DNA from: Euglena gracilis
Taxonomy: Eukaryota > Euglenida > Euglenophyceae > Euglenales
NCBI GenBank assembly: GCA_039621445.1
Contig: CP154956.1
Span: forward strand, 3,966,170-4,030,169
DNA: 64,000 bases
Direction of reading: 5' to 3'
This document shows positions 25,301 through 54,670 of this stretch, piece after piece. Each line of letters begins with the position of its first letter. The stretch's first letter is position 1. The position numbers and the translations under genes are program-made. A model generated the notes under the pieces. The model was not told the origin of the DNA. It ran no database searches and was given only the letters and a program-made list of their open reading frames with translations.

Positions 25301-25535
25301 GATGGCCATCATGACCCATGATGGCCATCATGACCCATGATGCCCATCATGACCCATGATGGCCATCATGACCCATGATGCATGACCCATGATGGCCATC
25401 ATGACCCATGATGGCCATCATGACCCATGATGCCCATCATGACCCATGATGGCCATCATGACCCATGATGCCCGTCATGACCCATGATGCCCATCATGAC
25501 CGAGGATGGCCATCATGACCAATGATGGGCATCAT
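16361..25535. repeat. 9.2 kb palindromic 19-bp minisatellite
   Basis: About 480 units of ATGGCCATCATGACCCATG with common variants: GCCC for GGCC, ATCACCC for ATGACCC, CCACGATGCC, GACCGAGG and GACCAATG. Each unit contains GATGGCCATC, a perfect palindrome, and CATCATG-ACC-CATGATG, a hairpin with a 3-base loop. A phrase joining the GACCGAGG and GACCAATG variants recurs through the array (for example about 17208, 20206, 21390, 22380 and 25070), so there is higher-order structure. The unit is not a multiple of three and contains TGA, so no long frame is open. No gene is seen in the block. Confidence 0.95.
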
Positions 25536-25539
25536 GGGT

Positions 25540-26615
25540 CAAAAAAGTCGAAAAAAAAATCGAAATAATTTTTTTGCCCGAAACGATGTTTTTTGGCCTC
25601 CCGGACCCGGAAAAACTGTTTCTGAGCCGAATATGAGTGTTTTTCGACCCTCCAGCGCCCCGTTTTGGGCCGCCAACCCATTGACTTCGGGCCAAAAAAG
25701 TCGAAAAAAATCGAAAAAAATTTTTTTGCCCGAAACGATGTCCTTTGGCCTCCCGGACCCGGAAAAACTGTTTTTGAGCCGAAAATGAGCGTTTTTCGAC
25801 CCGCCAGCGCCCCGTTTTGGGCCGCCAACCCATTGACTTTGGGTCAAAACAAGGTCAAAAAAGTCGAAAAAAATCGAAAAAAATTTTTTTGCCCAAAACG
25901 ATGTTTTTTGGCCTCCCGGACCCAGAAAAACTGTTTTGAGCCAAAAACGAGCGTTTTTCGACCCACCAGCGCCCCGTTTTGGGCCGCCAACCCATTGACT
26001 TCGGGCCAAAACCGGGTCAAAAAAGTCGAAAAAAATCGATTTTTTTTTTTGCCCAAAACGATGTTTTTTGGCCTCCCGGACCCAGAAAAACCGTTTTTGA
26101 GCCGAAAATGAGCGTTTTTCGACCCGCCAGCGCCCCGTTTTGGGCCGCCAACCCATTGACTTTGGGTCAAAACAAGGTCAAAAAAGTCGAAAAAAATCGA
26201 AAAATTTTTTTTGCCCAAAACGATGTTTTTTGGCCTCCCGGACCCAGAAAAACTGTTTTGAGCCGAAAACGAGCGTTTTTCGACCCGCCAGCGCCCCGTT
26301 TTGGGCCGCCGACCCAGTGACTTTGGGTCAAACCCGGGTCAAAAAAGTCGAAAAAAATCGAAAAAATTTTTTTTGCCCGAAACGATGTTTTTTGGCCTCC
26401 CGGACCCGGAAAAACTGTTTTTGAGCCGAAAACGAGCGTTTTTCGACCCGCCAGCGCCCCGTTTTGGCCCGCCGACCCATTGACTTTGGGTCAAAACCGG
26501 GTCAAAAAAGTCGAAAAAAATCCCAAAAAAATTTTTTGCCCGAAACGATGTTTTTTGGCCTCCCGGACCCAGAAAAACTGCTTTGATCCGAAAACGAGCG
26601 TTTTTCGGGCCGCCG
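25540..26615. repeat. ~160-bp satellite, about seven monomers
   Basis: GGCCTCCCGGACCC recurs at about 25595, 25747, 25910, 26070, 26232, 26394 and 26557, intervals of 152-163 bases. Each monomer has GTCAAAAAAGTCGAAAAAA, an A/T run, CCCGAAACGATG and CGCCAGCGCCCCGTTTTGG. Open frames on both strands simply follow the repeat. Confidence 0.9.
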
Positions 26616-27135
26616 GGCCGCAAGCCGCCGGGCCGCCGGCAGGAAAGCAGGGAAGCAGGGCAGAGACCGGACAGCCGGACGACGGGCCGCACGGCAGGAA
26701 GCCTGGGCGCGGGCCGCGGACGGAAAAGAGGGCCGCCGGGCGAAGCGGCCCGCAGGGACGCAGGCGCAAGAAGGGCGCGGGATGCGGGACGGGCACGACG
26801 GGGATGCCTCCGAAGGGCCGACGGGAAGAAGGGAAGCAGGAAGGACAGCCAGGGCCGCAGAGGACACGACGGGCAGCGGCAGCCGGAAGGGAAAGCTAGG
26901 GCCGCCGGTGCCGCGGCGGGACCGCCGGGCCGCAGGGAAGACGGAAGGACAGCGAGCGCCGGGACGCCGGACGGACACGCCGAGCGCAGGGAAGCCGGGC
27001 CACAGTCAGGCCGCCGTACCCGCACGGGCCGCCGGCCGGGCCGCTGGCCATTCCGGGCCGGACGGGGGCCCCCGGGCCGCCGGCCGGGCCGCCGGGCTGC
27101 CAGGCCGTCGGGCCGCCGGGCCGGGGTCAATGAAG
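26610..27135. repeat. GC-rich degenerate GGGCCGCC tract
   Basis: Starts exactly where the last 160-bp monomer breaks off (TTTTTCGGGCCGCCGGGCCG). Composed of GGGCCGCCGGGCCG and GGAAGCAGGG-like words. Several long frames are open on both strands, as expected for A/T-poor repeats. I do not consider them coding. Confidence 0.6.
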
Positions 27136-27182
27136 GGGTGGGGGCGCGCTTATAAAGAGCTCAGCACTATTCAAAACCTGGT

Positions 27183-27195
27183 TAGTTAGTTGTCG
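27183..27195. repeat. Direct repeat TAGTTAGTTGTCG, right copy
   Basis: Right-hand copy of the 13-bp direct repeat at 15307-15319. Bases 27196-27590 beyond it are T-rich single-copy DNA in which I see nothing. Confidence 0.6.
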
Positions 27196-27589
27196 CTACA
27201 TAACTTCTTTTTAGATCAAGTCGTCCCAAATATTCTCCAAAGCACCCATATCTGCAATCCATTGGGTTGTGACTATCAATTGTGATGTGTTTGCCACATT
27301 GATCTTTGTCTTTTATTCCCATTTGCTTGATTCTCATTTCAATTGTTTGCTTTGTTACTGCTTGTAATTTATTGTTATCAACTTTCTTTCTTTTCTGCAT
27401 TGATGTCTCTATTTTTGTTTTTCCTTGTATTTGCAATTGTACGTTTTTATTTTGATCTGTGTGCTTGTATTTGCAACGTGGTATTTGCATTTCTGTCATT
27501 TGCATTTGCATCATTTCCATTTTGTGACGTTTGTAACTGTTTTTTCCATTTTGTTTTTTGTTGAACAGGCTGAATTGTGAAATGAGGCC

Positions 27590-27745
27590 ACCCCGACCCG
27601 GGGTCAGGGCTGTACAGGAATCCCCGAAACTTCATGGGTGGTGGGTGGGGGGGTTGACAAAACTCTCTCCCCACCCACATCCTGGTGACGAGGGGATCCG
27701 ACCCCCCCACCAGGCCTTCCCATATTTCTTGGGGGGGAGGTTCCG
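27590..27745. repeat. CCACCAGGCCTTCCC-family element
   Basis: Contains GGCTGTACAGGAATCCCCGA, a GGTGGTGGGTGGGGGG tract and CCACCAGGCCTTCCCATATT. The same layout recurs at 28615-28750. Confidence 0.6.
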
Positions 27746-27802
27746 CCACTCGAAGCCCAAAAATCCCATTTTGGGCACCTTTTGGCCCATGACCAGTGAC
27801 CA

Positions 27803-31123
<3,321 letters not shown>

Positions 31124-34100
31124 CCCCCCCCTCCGTCCTCGTTGCCGATGGCGGCTAACGAGCCAGGTCGCACTGGCTCGATCCCACCATGTCTATCCCT
31201 TTGGGGATATAAAGGGCATATATTGTGCCTTTCCAATGCATTCTTGGCAGGGTCTGGTTTTTTTTGGTGAGGTCTCAACCTGCCATGTTTCATACCGACC
31301 TCCACAAGATCCATTCCCAGAAAGAATGGAGTTGCTGTTTGCTGTGGTGAATTCTTTTTGTTGAGTTCCTTGTTTTCTTATTTTCAATTCCTCTTTTGAT
31401 TTTCATTCTTTCATGTTTTAATACATAAATAATAATTATTTCATATTGATAATTTACACTTGTTTTATTATTAATTAATGTAATTAGAATAAGTGAATCA
31501 TAAATCACACTTTATTTTTCATTTAATTTTTCTTACTCTTGCGACACAGTGCCACCTGCATTTCCAACCCACCTCTTCCCACTGCTTCCGCGAAACTTAT
31601 GAATTCTTCGACTGTGTGTGCGTGTGGTGCTGTTTGTAGCGACGCCGACGAACTGCGTGATGATGTACAGAGGTTGCATTTTGTGGTTGTGTGCATTTGT
31701 CGATGTTTCCTCTGCGGGCTTCAATTGTGTTGCGGTGGAGGTCCGGAAGATAAGCACATATTTGAAAACTCAATCATCTGAATACCAAGTATAACCGAAG
31801 TAGAAAAGCTGAGAAAAAGAAAGCCATCAGTAACAAAGAGCATTTGAGCATCACCTCTTTAACTTTGTTGGCATTGATCGGCGTTTCCCAGCACATCCTG
31901 CCTGACAAGATTCACTCCAAAGACCCCCACCCAGCCCGGCTCAGGACTCCCCCGGGGGGTGGGGGCTGGGTCCCCCCAGACAATAGGCCATCTGAGGGCA
32001 TTTCCCAAAAAAAGACCAGAATTTTCAGGCATTTTGCTAATATTTTCGCACCGAAACCCATTAACCCCCATTTATAAACCCCCCCTTTTTATAAACCCCT
32101 GACCAGGGATGCATGGGAAGCCTTGAGGTGGGGGTCCAGACCTCCCTCCCAACACAGGGGGGGTGGTGAGTCGGACCCCCCTCCAACCCGGAAATGGTAA
32201 GGGTCCGGGAAAAATATCGTTTCTGTTGGACGGTCAAAGGGTCGGGTACCAGGCCAAAATGTTGGAATATCCCTGACTTCTCTTTATAATAGTCCAAGCA
32301 TGTACTTTATAATAGTCTAAGCAGCAAAATTTGGCAAGATTTTTTATGATCAAAAAATTTTCCAGCAAAGTACAAAAATCGCCGGGAAAAAATTCAAAAA
32401 AACCGCAAAAAATGCAAAAAGAACCCGCAAATTTTGCCAAAATTGAAAAACACAATAAAGCAAATTGCATTTGCATCCGCCCCCTGCTGTTAAGCATGTT
32501 CCACATTTTTTGGATGTTTTGGTGTTTTCCGCATAAAAATGACCAAAAATTTTGTCATTTTTGGTCATTTTTGCATTTTTTTGGACAACAAAATGCTTAT
32601 TTTTTGTGCAAAATGGAAGATTTATCCCAGCGGAGTCGAAAATTCTTCTCCGGTGGAAAAGAACATCCCAGGGGATCCAAAGGATTCACATGCAATTTGG
32701 GTTTTTTGCGGGGGTTTTTTTGTGTTTTTTTTTGTGTTTTTTTGTGTCGCGTTTTTTTGAGGGTTTATGTTGCGTTCCCCCCCTGTTAACAGTGAGGGGG
32801 GAAAGACTTTTTTTTTGCATTTTCCGCTACTTTTGCGACCATTCAAGGAGGGGGTGGGGGTCCGGACACCCCCTCCCAACATCTAGGGGGAGGGGGCCGG
32901 ACCCCCCCCCCCAACTTACCCTCAGGAAAGGGGGGGAGGACCCCCCACCACCCCTCTTCAATACCAACGGGCTTCCCGGGCCAACCAAATCTTGACTTAA
33001 AACTGAAGAATGAAAGAGGCTGGGGACAATTTTTATCGGACCTAAAACACCCCCCAAAATTTTTTTTGACAAATTTGTCGAAAGTTGCCAATTTGGGGGA
33101 GATGGGGGCATTTGGGGAGGTCTGATTTTCACCAATAACTCCTTGACTTATAAAGTTCCCGCCTGCAGCTGACCAACCACACCAGATCCTATGAACCGGG
33201 AGGTTTATAAAGCGGGGTTTCTCTGCCCCCCCCCCCCTCTTAGGGGGTCCGGCCCCGGACCCAACCACCCGCCCACCCCCTCCCCCCAGGGGGATTTTCC
33301 GTGCCTGGCCACACCCCTGAATATGCACGGCAATAATATTGAATAATATCTAATAATAATATCTAAGGCCTCAGATATTTTTCAGATTTTTCAGACAAGC
33401 AAATTTTTCAAGTCTGGCCATCACTCACCTGCCCTAATGGGGAGGTGGGTGAACACCTGAAATAATTCTGCTGGTGGATCGCAAAACTACCTGGAGGAAG
33501 GTTTTCTGGAAGCTGCGCGGGTGAAAACACTGAAAACTGTAAAGAAACCTGGGTGTGTGTGCAAAAGTGCGGCAGCCTGACATAGCAATCTTTGCAAGGT
33601 ACCGCAATACAGTATTGTGCGCCGAGCACATGACTGTCGCTATGTTCAATATATCATTGCCCTTAAACAATTTGTGATTTTCCAAGGGGCGGTGTAGCTT
33701 GCACCAGCATTGTTTTCTATGGATAATCCTCGATAAGTCCTTCCGGGGAGTCACACTGCCAAGCGTCAGGCTTCTTTCTAACTCGAAATTTTGATTTTAT
33801 TTTTATTTTTCTTATTTTTTCTGTTTCATTTTTTGAAGAAAAAAAATTGGACCTGCATTGCTCCGCTGAACCGTGGAACGATTAGGCTGAACAGGGGGTC
33901 CCAGGAGGTGTCTCAGGTCGGGCCCAGGGTGTTCAACCATGATGGAAACCCAGGAAATTTCCACAAAATAGGTCTTTCTGAGCCTTGATTTAGAAATTCA
34001 ACCCTCAACATTAAGAATTGCCCAAGATTTACATCAAACGAGTCGTCACCAAAAAAAGTGGCCCCAGCAAAAGAAATAGGGCCCAAGCAAATATTGCAAC

Positions 34101-34197
34101 GTTGCACCCTACTCAGCGTTTCTTTTTGTGACCTGCATAACCTTGTGACCCCGAATGCCGCCACAGCTTTGAGCGGAACGCCGCCCACGTGAACGGG
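31124..34197. other. Intergenic or long intron, mostly non-coding
   Basis: 31158-31177 is a perfect 7-bp stem, GAGCCAG with CTGGCTC. 31380-31530 is very A/T-rich. An open frame at 31539-31781 includes a Cys-rich hydrophobic run but has no support. 31905-32260 and 32830-33310 hold C/G-run elements. 32330-32800 is A/T-rich with CATTTTTGG words. No exon could be supported. Confidence 0.5.
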
Positions 34198-46925
<12,728 letters not shown>

Positions 46926-47159
46926 TGATAAACAGCAAAAGGGTCTTGAAAGTTTGTATTCTTTGTTAAGTTGCAAAGAGTGCATTTTCTTAATGCTGTT
47001 TTATGGTGAAAATATTGATTCTCAAAAATGTGCGCCGTGTCACATTGCACAACATTGCGTAATGAAAAAAAACTAAAGAGGAGTTGAAAAAAGTCCTTTC
47101 CAGCAGAAAAGTGACATCCTGGGAGTGAAAAAAATGATGCGGGTGTGGATATGGGTATG

Positions 47160-47404
47160 TATATAGTATATGGATACACACACACACACACACACACACA
47201 CGTAGATGGCTGTTTGATATACATCGATCTACATACATAGATATAGAAGCAGATATAGATATAAATATGGATATAGATATGGATATAGATAGAGATATTG
47301 CTGAGTTATAAATATGGATACAGATATACACATAGCAGATATAGGTAGAGATATGGATATAGAGATAGAGATAGAGACATGGTGTTTCAATAATTTTTGG
47401 ATAC

Positions 47405-47497
<93 letters not shown>

Positions 47498-47500
47498 TGT
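47160..47500. repeat. (AC)n, (ATAGAT)n-like and (GT)n tracts
   Basis: Thirty-five bases of AC, then 150 bases of GATATGGATATAGAT-type repeats, then about 90 bases of GT. Intergenic. Confidence 0.9.
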
Positions 47501-48065
47501 ATGTAGAGGTTTGTACCAACAAGCACAAACAGTGTGACTTTTTTCAGGACACCCTTTATTTTGGCTTTATCTCTGAGGGGTTGGGTTAAGGTCAGCATTC
47601 CACGACCCCCCAATCCGGCCGAACAGCATTCCGCCCGGAATTTTCGACGGAAAATGCCCACAGCCGGCAGTAAATTGGGCAGGGAATTGCAACCCTAACC
47701 CTATTCTGGTCACTTAACCCCAGCAACCCTGCTGGGACCCAAATGACCATTCAGCAGAATTATCTTTTCATTCTCATCTGCCGACTTTGGGGGTCGCACA
47801 TCCCAGGCTCGGGGAACAGCGGGGCCAAAACCCGGACCCTCCCAAGGATGCGTGCCCACCGTTACCGAAAAAAAAAGTCACATGGTCCATGCCGGTCGGT
47901 ACAAACTGCTACTCCCCTCCACCCCGGGGAGGGGGTAGAAGCTTGAGACGTTGAGTGGCTGTGGTCCATTTTCAGACGTGCACACACGCGCTTGTGCGTC
48001 ATTTTGAGATTCTGCATCCCAATGCAGCATTCCAAACTGCTTGCCATGGCCTGGTCCCAGCACAG

Positions 48066-50158
<2,093 letters not shown>

Positions 50159-50779
50159 GTGAGAGGTCGCCTTTGGGAAGAAATCCCCGTTCCGATCCCC
50201 TGTGTCAATCCCACCAATGAGCAATGCCGTTGTGTGGGAGTGGGAGGGGGACCACTGTTTGTTTCCCAGCTTTTGCGCCGGGGAATGACGTTGCCCAGCG
50301 CAAAAGCCGGGAAATAATTTTTGGAATAAACTAATTGAGGAATCAACATGCATTATGACATGTTTCCCATTAAACATTTTTGCAGGGTTACAAATCATGT
50401 GTCTGATAACACAATTTACGGGGCATTTTCGAAGCCTCGATAACGTCTGGCACTTCATGCCAGATTTTCTTTTGTCCACTGGGAGGAGTCCCACCCGGAC
50501 CCTGCATTTCCATCACCCTTCTCCCACGTAATGTGCCACTCAGCACTCAGCACTTTGAGCCCCCCTCCCCTGATGGTCAAGAATTTCCTCAAAGGGAGGT
50601 GCTATTTCCTGGTTGTCGATACTGCGACAACCAGACCGTTTTTATTTGTACTCTCAGACCGATTTTATTTGAACCCTCGTAACCTTGCACCTTATTCGGG
50701 TGACAATCTGGTGTTCTAGTAAGCAATAATACCAACAGTCAAGTGCTACTGGTAGTATTCAAGTAATATTCAATACTTC

Positions 50780-51192
50780 TACCCCCCCCCCCCTATGTCC
50801 AACGACCCCCCTATGTCCAACGACCACCCCCCCGGTCAGAGGACACCTTTTTGGAGGTTTGGCGAAAATTTTGGTCCCGGCGCGAAGCGCCGGGCCGAAA
50901 ATTTTTGTGCCCCAAATTGGTCAAAAATTGGCCCAAATGCCATTTTTGGCACTTTTTGGACAAAAATTTGTCAAAATTGCCCAAAATTTTCGGCGCAAAG
51001 CGCTGGAAGGGAAAATTTGACCTTTTTTGGGGGGTGGGGTCCCGATTACCCGCCAACATTTTTTTTTGACCCCTTGTCCAACGACCACCCCCCCGGTCAG
51101 AGGACACCTTTTTGGTCACTACCCTATGTCCAACGACCACCCCCCCGGTCGGAGGACAGAGGTTACTGGTCGTTGGACATAGGGGGGGGAGG
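50780..51192. mobile_element. TGTCCAACGACC-family element, copy 2
   Basis: Perfect inverted ends CCTATGTCCAACGACC and GGTCGTTGGACATAGG with C and G runs outside. Palindromes at about 50880 and 50992. Highly similar to 48958-49357 throughout. Confidence 0.8.
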
Positions 51193-51319
51193 GTAATATT
51201 ACCAGAAATATTCAAGGGTCCAATGGGGTTTGACTGATTTTGGGGGTTCTTCGGGGGTGTTGGTGGGTGGGGGGGGTGGTGTGTTTGTGGGTTGGTAGGT
51301 CCAACTGGGCACTATTAAG

Positions 51320-51560
51320 GGAGTTTGAACCCCCCCCCCCCGGTGGGTGCTATGGGCAGGCAGGGGGGCAGAGCATTTTCGACCCCCCTGGGGGGCGGTC
51401 AGGTTTTTGGGATGGACAGTGCTATAAACATAGTTCCAGCGCGAAGGCGCCGGGCCCGAAAATGGCCTTTTTCAAGAGAGAATCGGCTTGGTCGGCAGAC
51501 ACTGGGACCCAAAACCGACCCCCCCCCCCGGGTTAAGGCGCCACCACCTAAATAGTAGCA
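51320..51560. repeat. C/G-run element with palindrome
   Basis: C-run, GGTGGGTGCTATGGGCAGG, the palindrome CAGCGCGAAGGCGCCGG near 51437 and a C-run with GGTTAAGGCGCC. Ends not resolved. Confidence 0.4.
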
Positions 51561-52049
51561 CGGCCAAAATGAATATTTTCGGTATGGAAAAGGCGCTGGG
51601 CCAAAAAAATTCAAACCCAAAGTTCCTCACTCCGCATCCTCAGGCAACAATATCTTGGACCTTGAAAACAATTTCCTACACGATCAAAAAGCCACTACAG
51701 GGACAGGTACAAAATTGCATTTAGTACCGATTACCTCACGGGTCAGCAAGGGGGTTGCTGGCCATGGCTGGAACTTTGGGGTTGGTAAGAGAATTTATTG
51801 TTCAGTTCAGCTCATTGGTGGGCATTTCCCTGGGCCCAAATCAACTGACCCGTCCATTTTAACCCCCCCCCCCCAGGGGTTCGACCAAAGCATCTTTTTA
51901 CCAACTCTGGGGGGAGGGGAGGAGCGTCTTGTGCTATCCCTGCCCATAGCAGGCACACCCCGCTGGGGGGGGGGGGGGCTTGACCGGAAGCAGGGGTCTG
52001 GACTCCCCCACCTGCCCACAAATTGAACCTTGCTGCGGGGTACCAGGCA

Positions 52050-52376
52050 CATACAATTTTTTTACCGACCCCCGGGGGGGTCACTCCACTTTTTAAGAAA
52101 CAAGTCAGTCACTTTTTTTTGGGAAACCAGTCAGTCACTACCCCCCAGGGGGGGGGGGTCGGCCACTCTGGAATCCAAAGGAAAATTGACCAAAATCATG
52201 AAAAAAGGCCAAAAAATTTTCCGGCGCCTTCGGCACCAGGTCACTTTAGTGGTTTTTTTGCCGACCCCCCCCCCCCCGGGGGAGGTCCCGGGCCAGTCAG
52301 TCACTCCGAAAAAATCAGTCATCCACCCACCCCCCTGGGGGGGGGGGGGGTCGGCCAGTGCTTAAGCAATTGACTG
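52050..52376 (-). mobile_element. CAATT-family element, inverted full copy
   Basis: Reverse complement of 2057-2365 over nearly its whole length: ATACAATTTTTTTACCGACC at the left and GTGCTTAAGCAATTGACTG at the right, palindrome GGCGCCTTCGGCACC near 52210. ACCAGGCA flanks it on both sides (52042-52049 and 52377-52384). Confidence 0.85.
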
Positions 52377-52454
52377 ACCAGGCATTTCACTTACGTCCAA
52401 GGTTGCGATGGACTGAGATTTCCGGCCCAATCGCCCGGCCCTGCACCTACCCAG

Positions 52455-52541
52455 TTAACGCGGCTGCGGTCACCGAAATCGTTCATATTCTGCTCTGACT
52501 CGCCTGGCGTTTTGGCCCTCGAAGGCGTGGACATCAGACAC
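52455..52541 (+). CDS. Gene E candidate exon
   Basis: Twenty-nine codons between CCTACCCAG and donor GTAAAC, phase 0 to 0: LTRLRSPKSFIFCSDSPGVL then ALEGVDIRH. Phase does not fit exon 50012-50158 unless a different donor or start is used. Confidence 0.4.
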
Positions 52542-52605
52542 GTAAACCCACAACCTTCTAAACAATATACCCCCCAAATGTTTTGCCCCCCTCCCCTCTC
52601 TGCAG

Positions 52606-52653
52606 AAGGAAATGAAGCAGCGGGGAGAGTCACCGGATTCTGCCATCAAACAG
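52606..52653 (+). CDS. Gene E candidate exon
   Basis: Good acceptor CCCTCTCTGCAG, then KEMKQRGESPDSAIKQ, phase 0. No GT follows. The next family-independent exon (53943) begins with CAT after CAG, and CAGCAT is present at both places, so the intron may be bounded by a direct repeat. Confidence 0.4.
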
Positions 52654-52654
52654 C

Positions 52655-53060
52655 ATAAACCCCCCCCAAATATAAAACCCCCCGGTTTTATATTTGGGCG
52701 GAAATTTCAAGACCCCGAGGGGGGGTTTTATATTTGGGGGGGGGGTTATATTCGGTCAGAAAAATCAACTTCTCGGCGGGCTCCAGTAGTCACTTTTTCG
52801 GTCCAAAATCACAAATACGACCACCCTTGGGGGTCCAGAAACTTCATTTTTTGGGCGAAGGAGCAATTTTCACACGTTTTTTGGTAAAAATTGCTCCCAA
52901 ATCCGCCAAAAATCACAATTTCGGGGGAGATTTTGTCGAAAAAATTTCCTTCCGGCGCTTCGCGCCGGAGGGGGGGGTTTTATATTCAGGCGGGATTTCA
53001 AGGTCCTCAGGGGGGGTTTTATATTTGGGGGGGGTTGTATTTGGGGGGGGGGGATTTACT
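52655..53060. mobile_element. Modular poly-C element with AAATATAAAACCCCC words
   Basis: AAATATAAAACCCCCC at the left, then GGTTTTATATTTGGG at about 52682, 52724, 52975 and 53017, with the palindrome GGCGCTTCGCGCC near 52955. Same design as 1545-1945 and 15336-15540. Confidence 0.65.
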
Positions 53061-53079
53061 TTTTTGACGAAAACGACTG

Positions 53080-53540
53080 CTGCGACCAGGGGTTTCCTTA
53101 AACCGGAGGGAACCCTACCCCGGGGAGGGAGTGTCCAGCCAGCCAGCACCTTTTTTCCCAGCCAGCAGCTCCCAGCTGGGCTGCGGGTCCCACCCCGGAG
53201 TCCGCTGAAATAAAGCGTGGGCCAGCTCAGCTTCGCCGGGCTGGACCAAAAAAAGTTTCGGCGCAAACGACCGAAAACCTTTTAAGAAAGAGGTCAAAAG
53301 ATGGCCGAAAATGCGTGTTTTGATGATTTGCGATTAGTGATTTTTTTTACTGTCAAATTTTTGGCTGAAAAATGCCACCCTGGTTGGATTTGGACTTTTT
53401 TTGCCTGTTTTTGGGTTTCCCGCCGGGTGCAGCTGCCTGGCGTCCGGCCGGCCGGACCCCCACCTAGGGGAGTCCTGCCAGCACCTTTCTTCAGCTGGCC
53501 TGCGGAACCCCCCCCCCCGTTTCCCGAAAACCCTGGGCAC
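53080..53540. repeat. CAGCCAGCAGCTCCCAGC-family element
   Basis: CAGCCAGCAGCTCCCAGCTG near 53160 and TTCAGCTGGCCTGCGG near 53490 resemble 11150-11640, with GAAAAATGCCACCCTGGTTGG inside where that copy has GGAAAATCCAACCCAGCTGG. Confidence 0.45.
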
Positions 53541-53942
53541 GACACATTTGAGGCAGTGCGGATGCGAAATAATGTAAAGTAATGTGCTAAAGCGTCGAAA
53601 TTCGGAAGTTATGCAAAAATGCCCATTTTTTTAATTTCCATTTCTTGAAAATTTAATTGAAAATTTGCCCAAATATGCCCCCCCAAAGAATGCATCCCTG
53701 CACCCTGACTTCGACTTCAGATACGGCATATTATTTGGGGTGCTATTTTTTTGAGAGCTTTTGGACGCCATCATCTCCGTGCCCCAGCCATGCACTGTGC
53801 TGTAGCAAGAACCCTGTGCCGCAAACTTGGCACCCATACTTGCCACTCATACGTGCACACTTGCGTGTGGAGGGAACGCAGAAGAGTAAACGTGAGCAGG
53901 CAAATGCGCAAGGACCGTCCGTGCGCCCCGATGGCTGGCCAG

Positions 53943-54035
53943 CATGCGACGCAGTGGTTCCGCATATTCGGCGACGGCCGTGAGCTGAAGACTAACTTCT
54001 TCGGCGGAGCTGAGCTCAACCTCGAAACCAGGCAG
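53943..54035 (+). CDS. Gene E candidate exon
   Basis: Thirty-one codons, phase 0 to 0, GGCCAG before and GTTTTT after: HATQWFRIFGDGRELKTNFF then GGAELNLETRQ. Strongly protein-like, but no family is recognised. Confidence 0.5.
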
Positions 54036-54189
54036 GTTTTTTACGCCCTCCCTCCCTCCCTCCCTCCATTGGGCGCCTCCACAAACACGTCAACCCCCCC
54101 AGGAGAGTTTTTTAGACTTTTTTTTTTTAAAGTTTGGAGACCTGGGGGTGTCCGGGAGGGAGGGGGAAATTATGACCCGGGCGTTTTTT

Positions 54190-54365
54190 GATTTTTTTTT
54201 TGCATTTTTCACGGTTTGGCATGATTTTTGCAGTTTTTTTGCAGTTTTTTTGCAGTGTTTTTGAGGGAAAGAACTGCACGTGTTCAGTTTTTGCAGTTTT
54301 TTGCAGTGTTTTTCAGGGAAAGAACTGCACGTGTGCAGTTGTTTTTTTGCAGTCTTTCACAGTCC
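54190..54365. repeat. ~55-bp tandem repeat, two copies, in a TTTTTGCAG tract
   Basis: GGGAAAGAACTGCACGTGT with flanking TTTTTGCAGT occurs twice (about 54266 and 54317). Confidence 0.7.
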
Positions 54366-54578
54366 ATTTTTTAACGCAATGCAGAATTGGATGAAGAGTG
54401 ATTTGGTGTTGTTTAGCTGTCCCGGGTCCGCCCTGCCGGCTTTCCCTGTTCTCGGCGCGAAATTGGCGAAATTAACCCCAAAAGAGAGTCCCCCGACCCC
54501 TCCCCCCCCCGGGGGGGGGGGGGGGTTGGTGGGTGGCCCCTGGCTCCTAAAAGAAAAATTCCCTCGGCCCCCTGGTGG

Positions 54579-54670
54579 GTCAATGCCCGCCTGCGGGAGA
54601 CGCCGCGGGACGCAGAGGTGGTGGTGCCGGAGCCCCCCTGCCGGATGGACCCCCGCACCGACCTCCCCAT
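54579..54670 (+). CDS. Gene E candidate exon
   Basis: VNARLRETPRDAEVVVPEPP then CRMDPRTDLPIA. The tail DPRT-x-LPI recurs in the last exon of gene D (46855-46875), which is curious but unexplained. The acceptor is unclear: the nearest AG is at 54551-54552, out of phase with the preceding exon. Confidence 0.35.

Noticed and set aside
16361-25535. Possible CRISPR array
   Set aside because: The repeated unit is contiguous with no unique spacers, in a eukaryotic context, and there are no cas genes. It is a minisatellite.
25513-26320. Overlapping open frames in the 160-bp satellite
   Set aside because: Each frame repeats the same peptide every monomer on both strands. It is satellite DNA, not genes.
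26583-27155. GC-rich frames of 100-260 codons on both strands
   Set aside because: Arg/Gly/Ala-only composition following GGGCCGCC units, starting exactly at a satellite break.
31140-31200. tRNA-like segment with GGCTCGATCCCACC resembling a B box
   Set aside because: The T stem does not pair and no cloverleaf can be drawn. Only a 7-bp hairpin is real.
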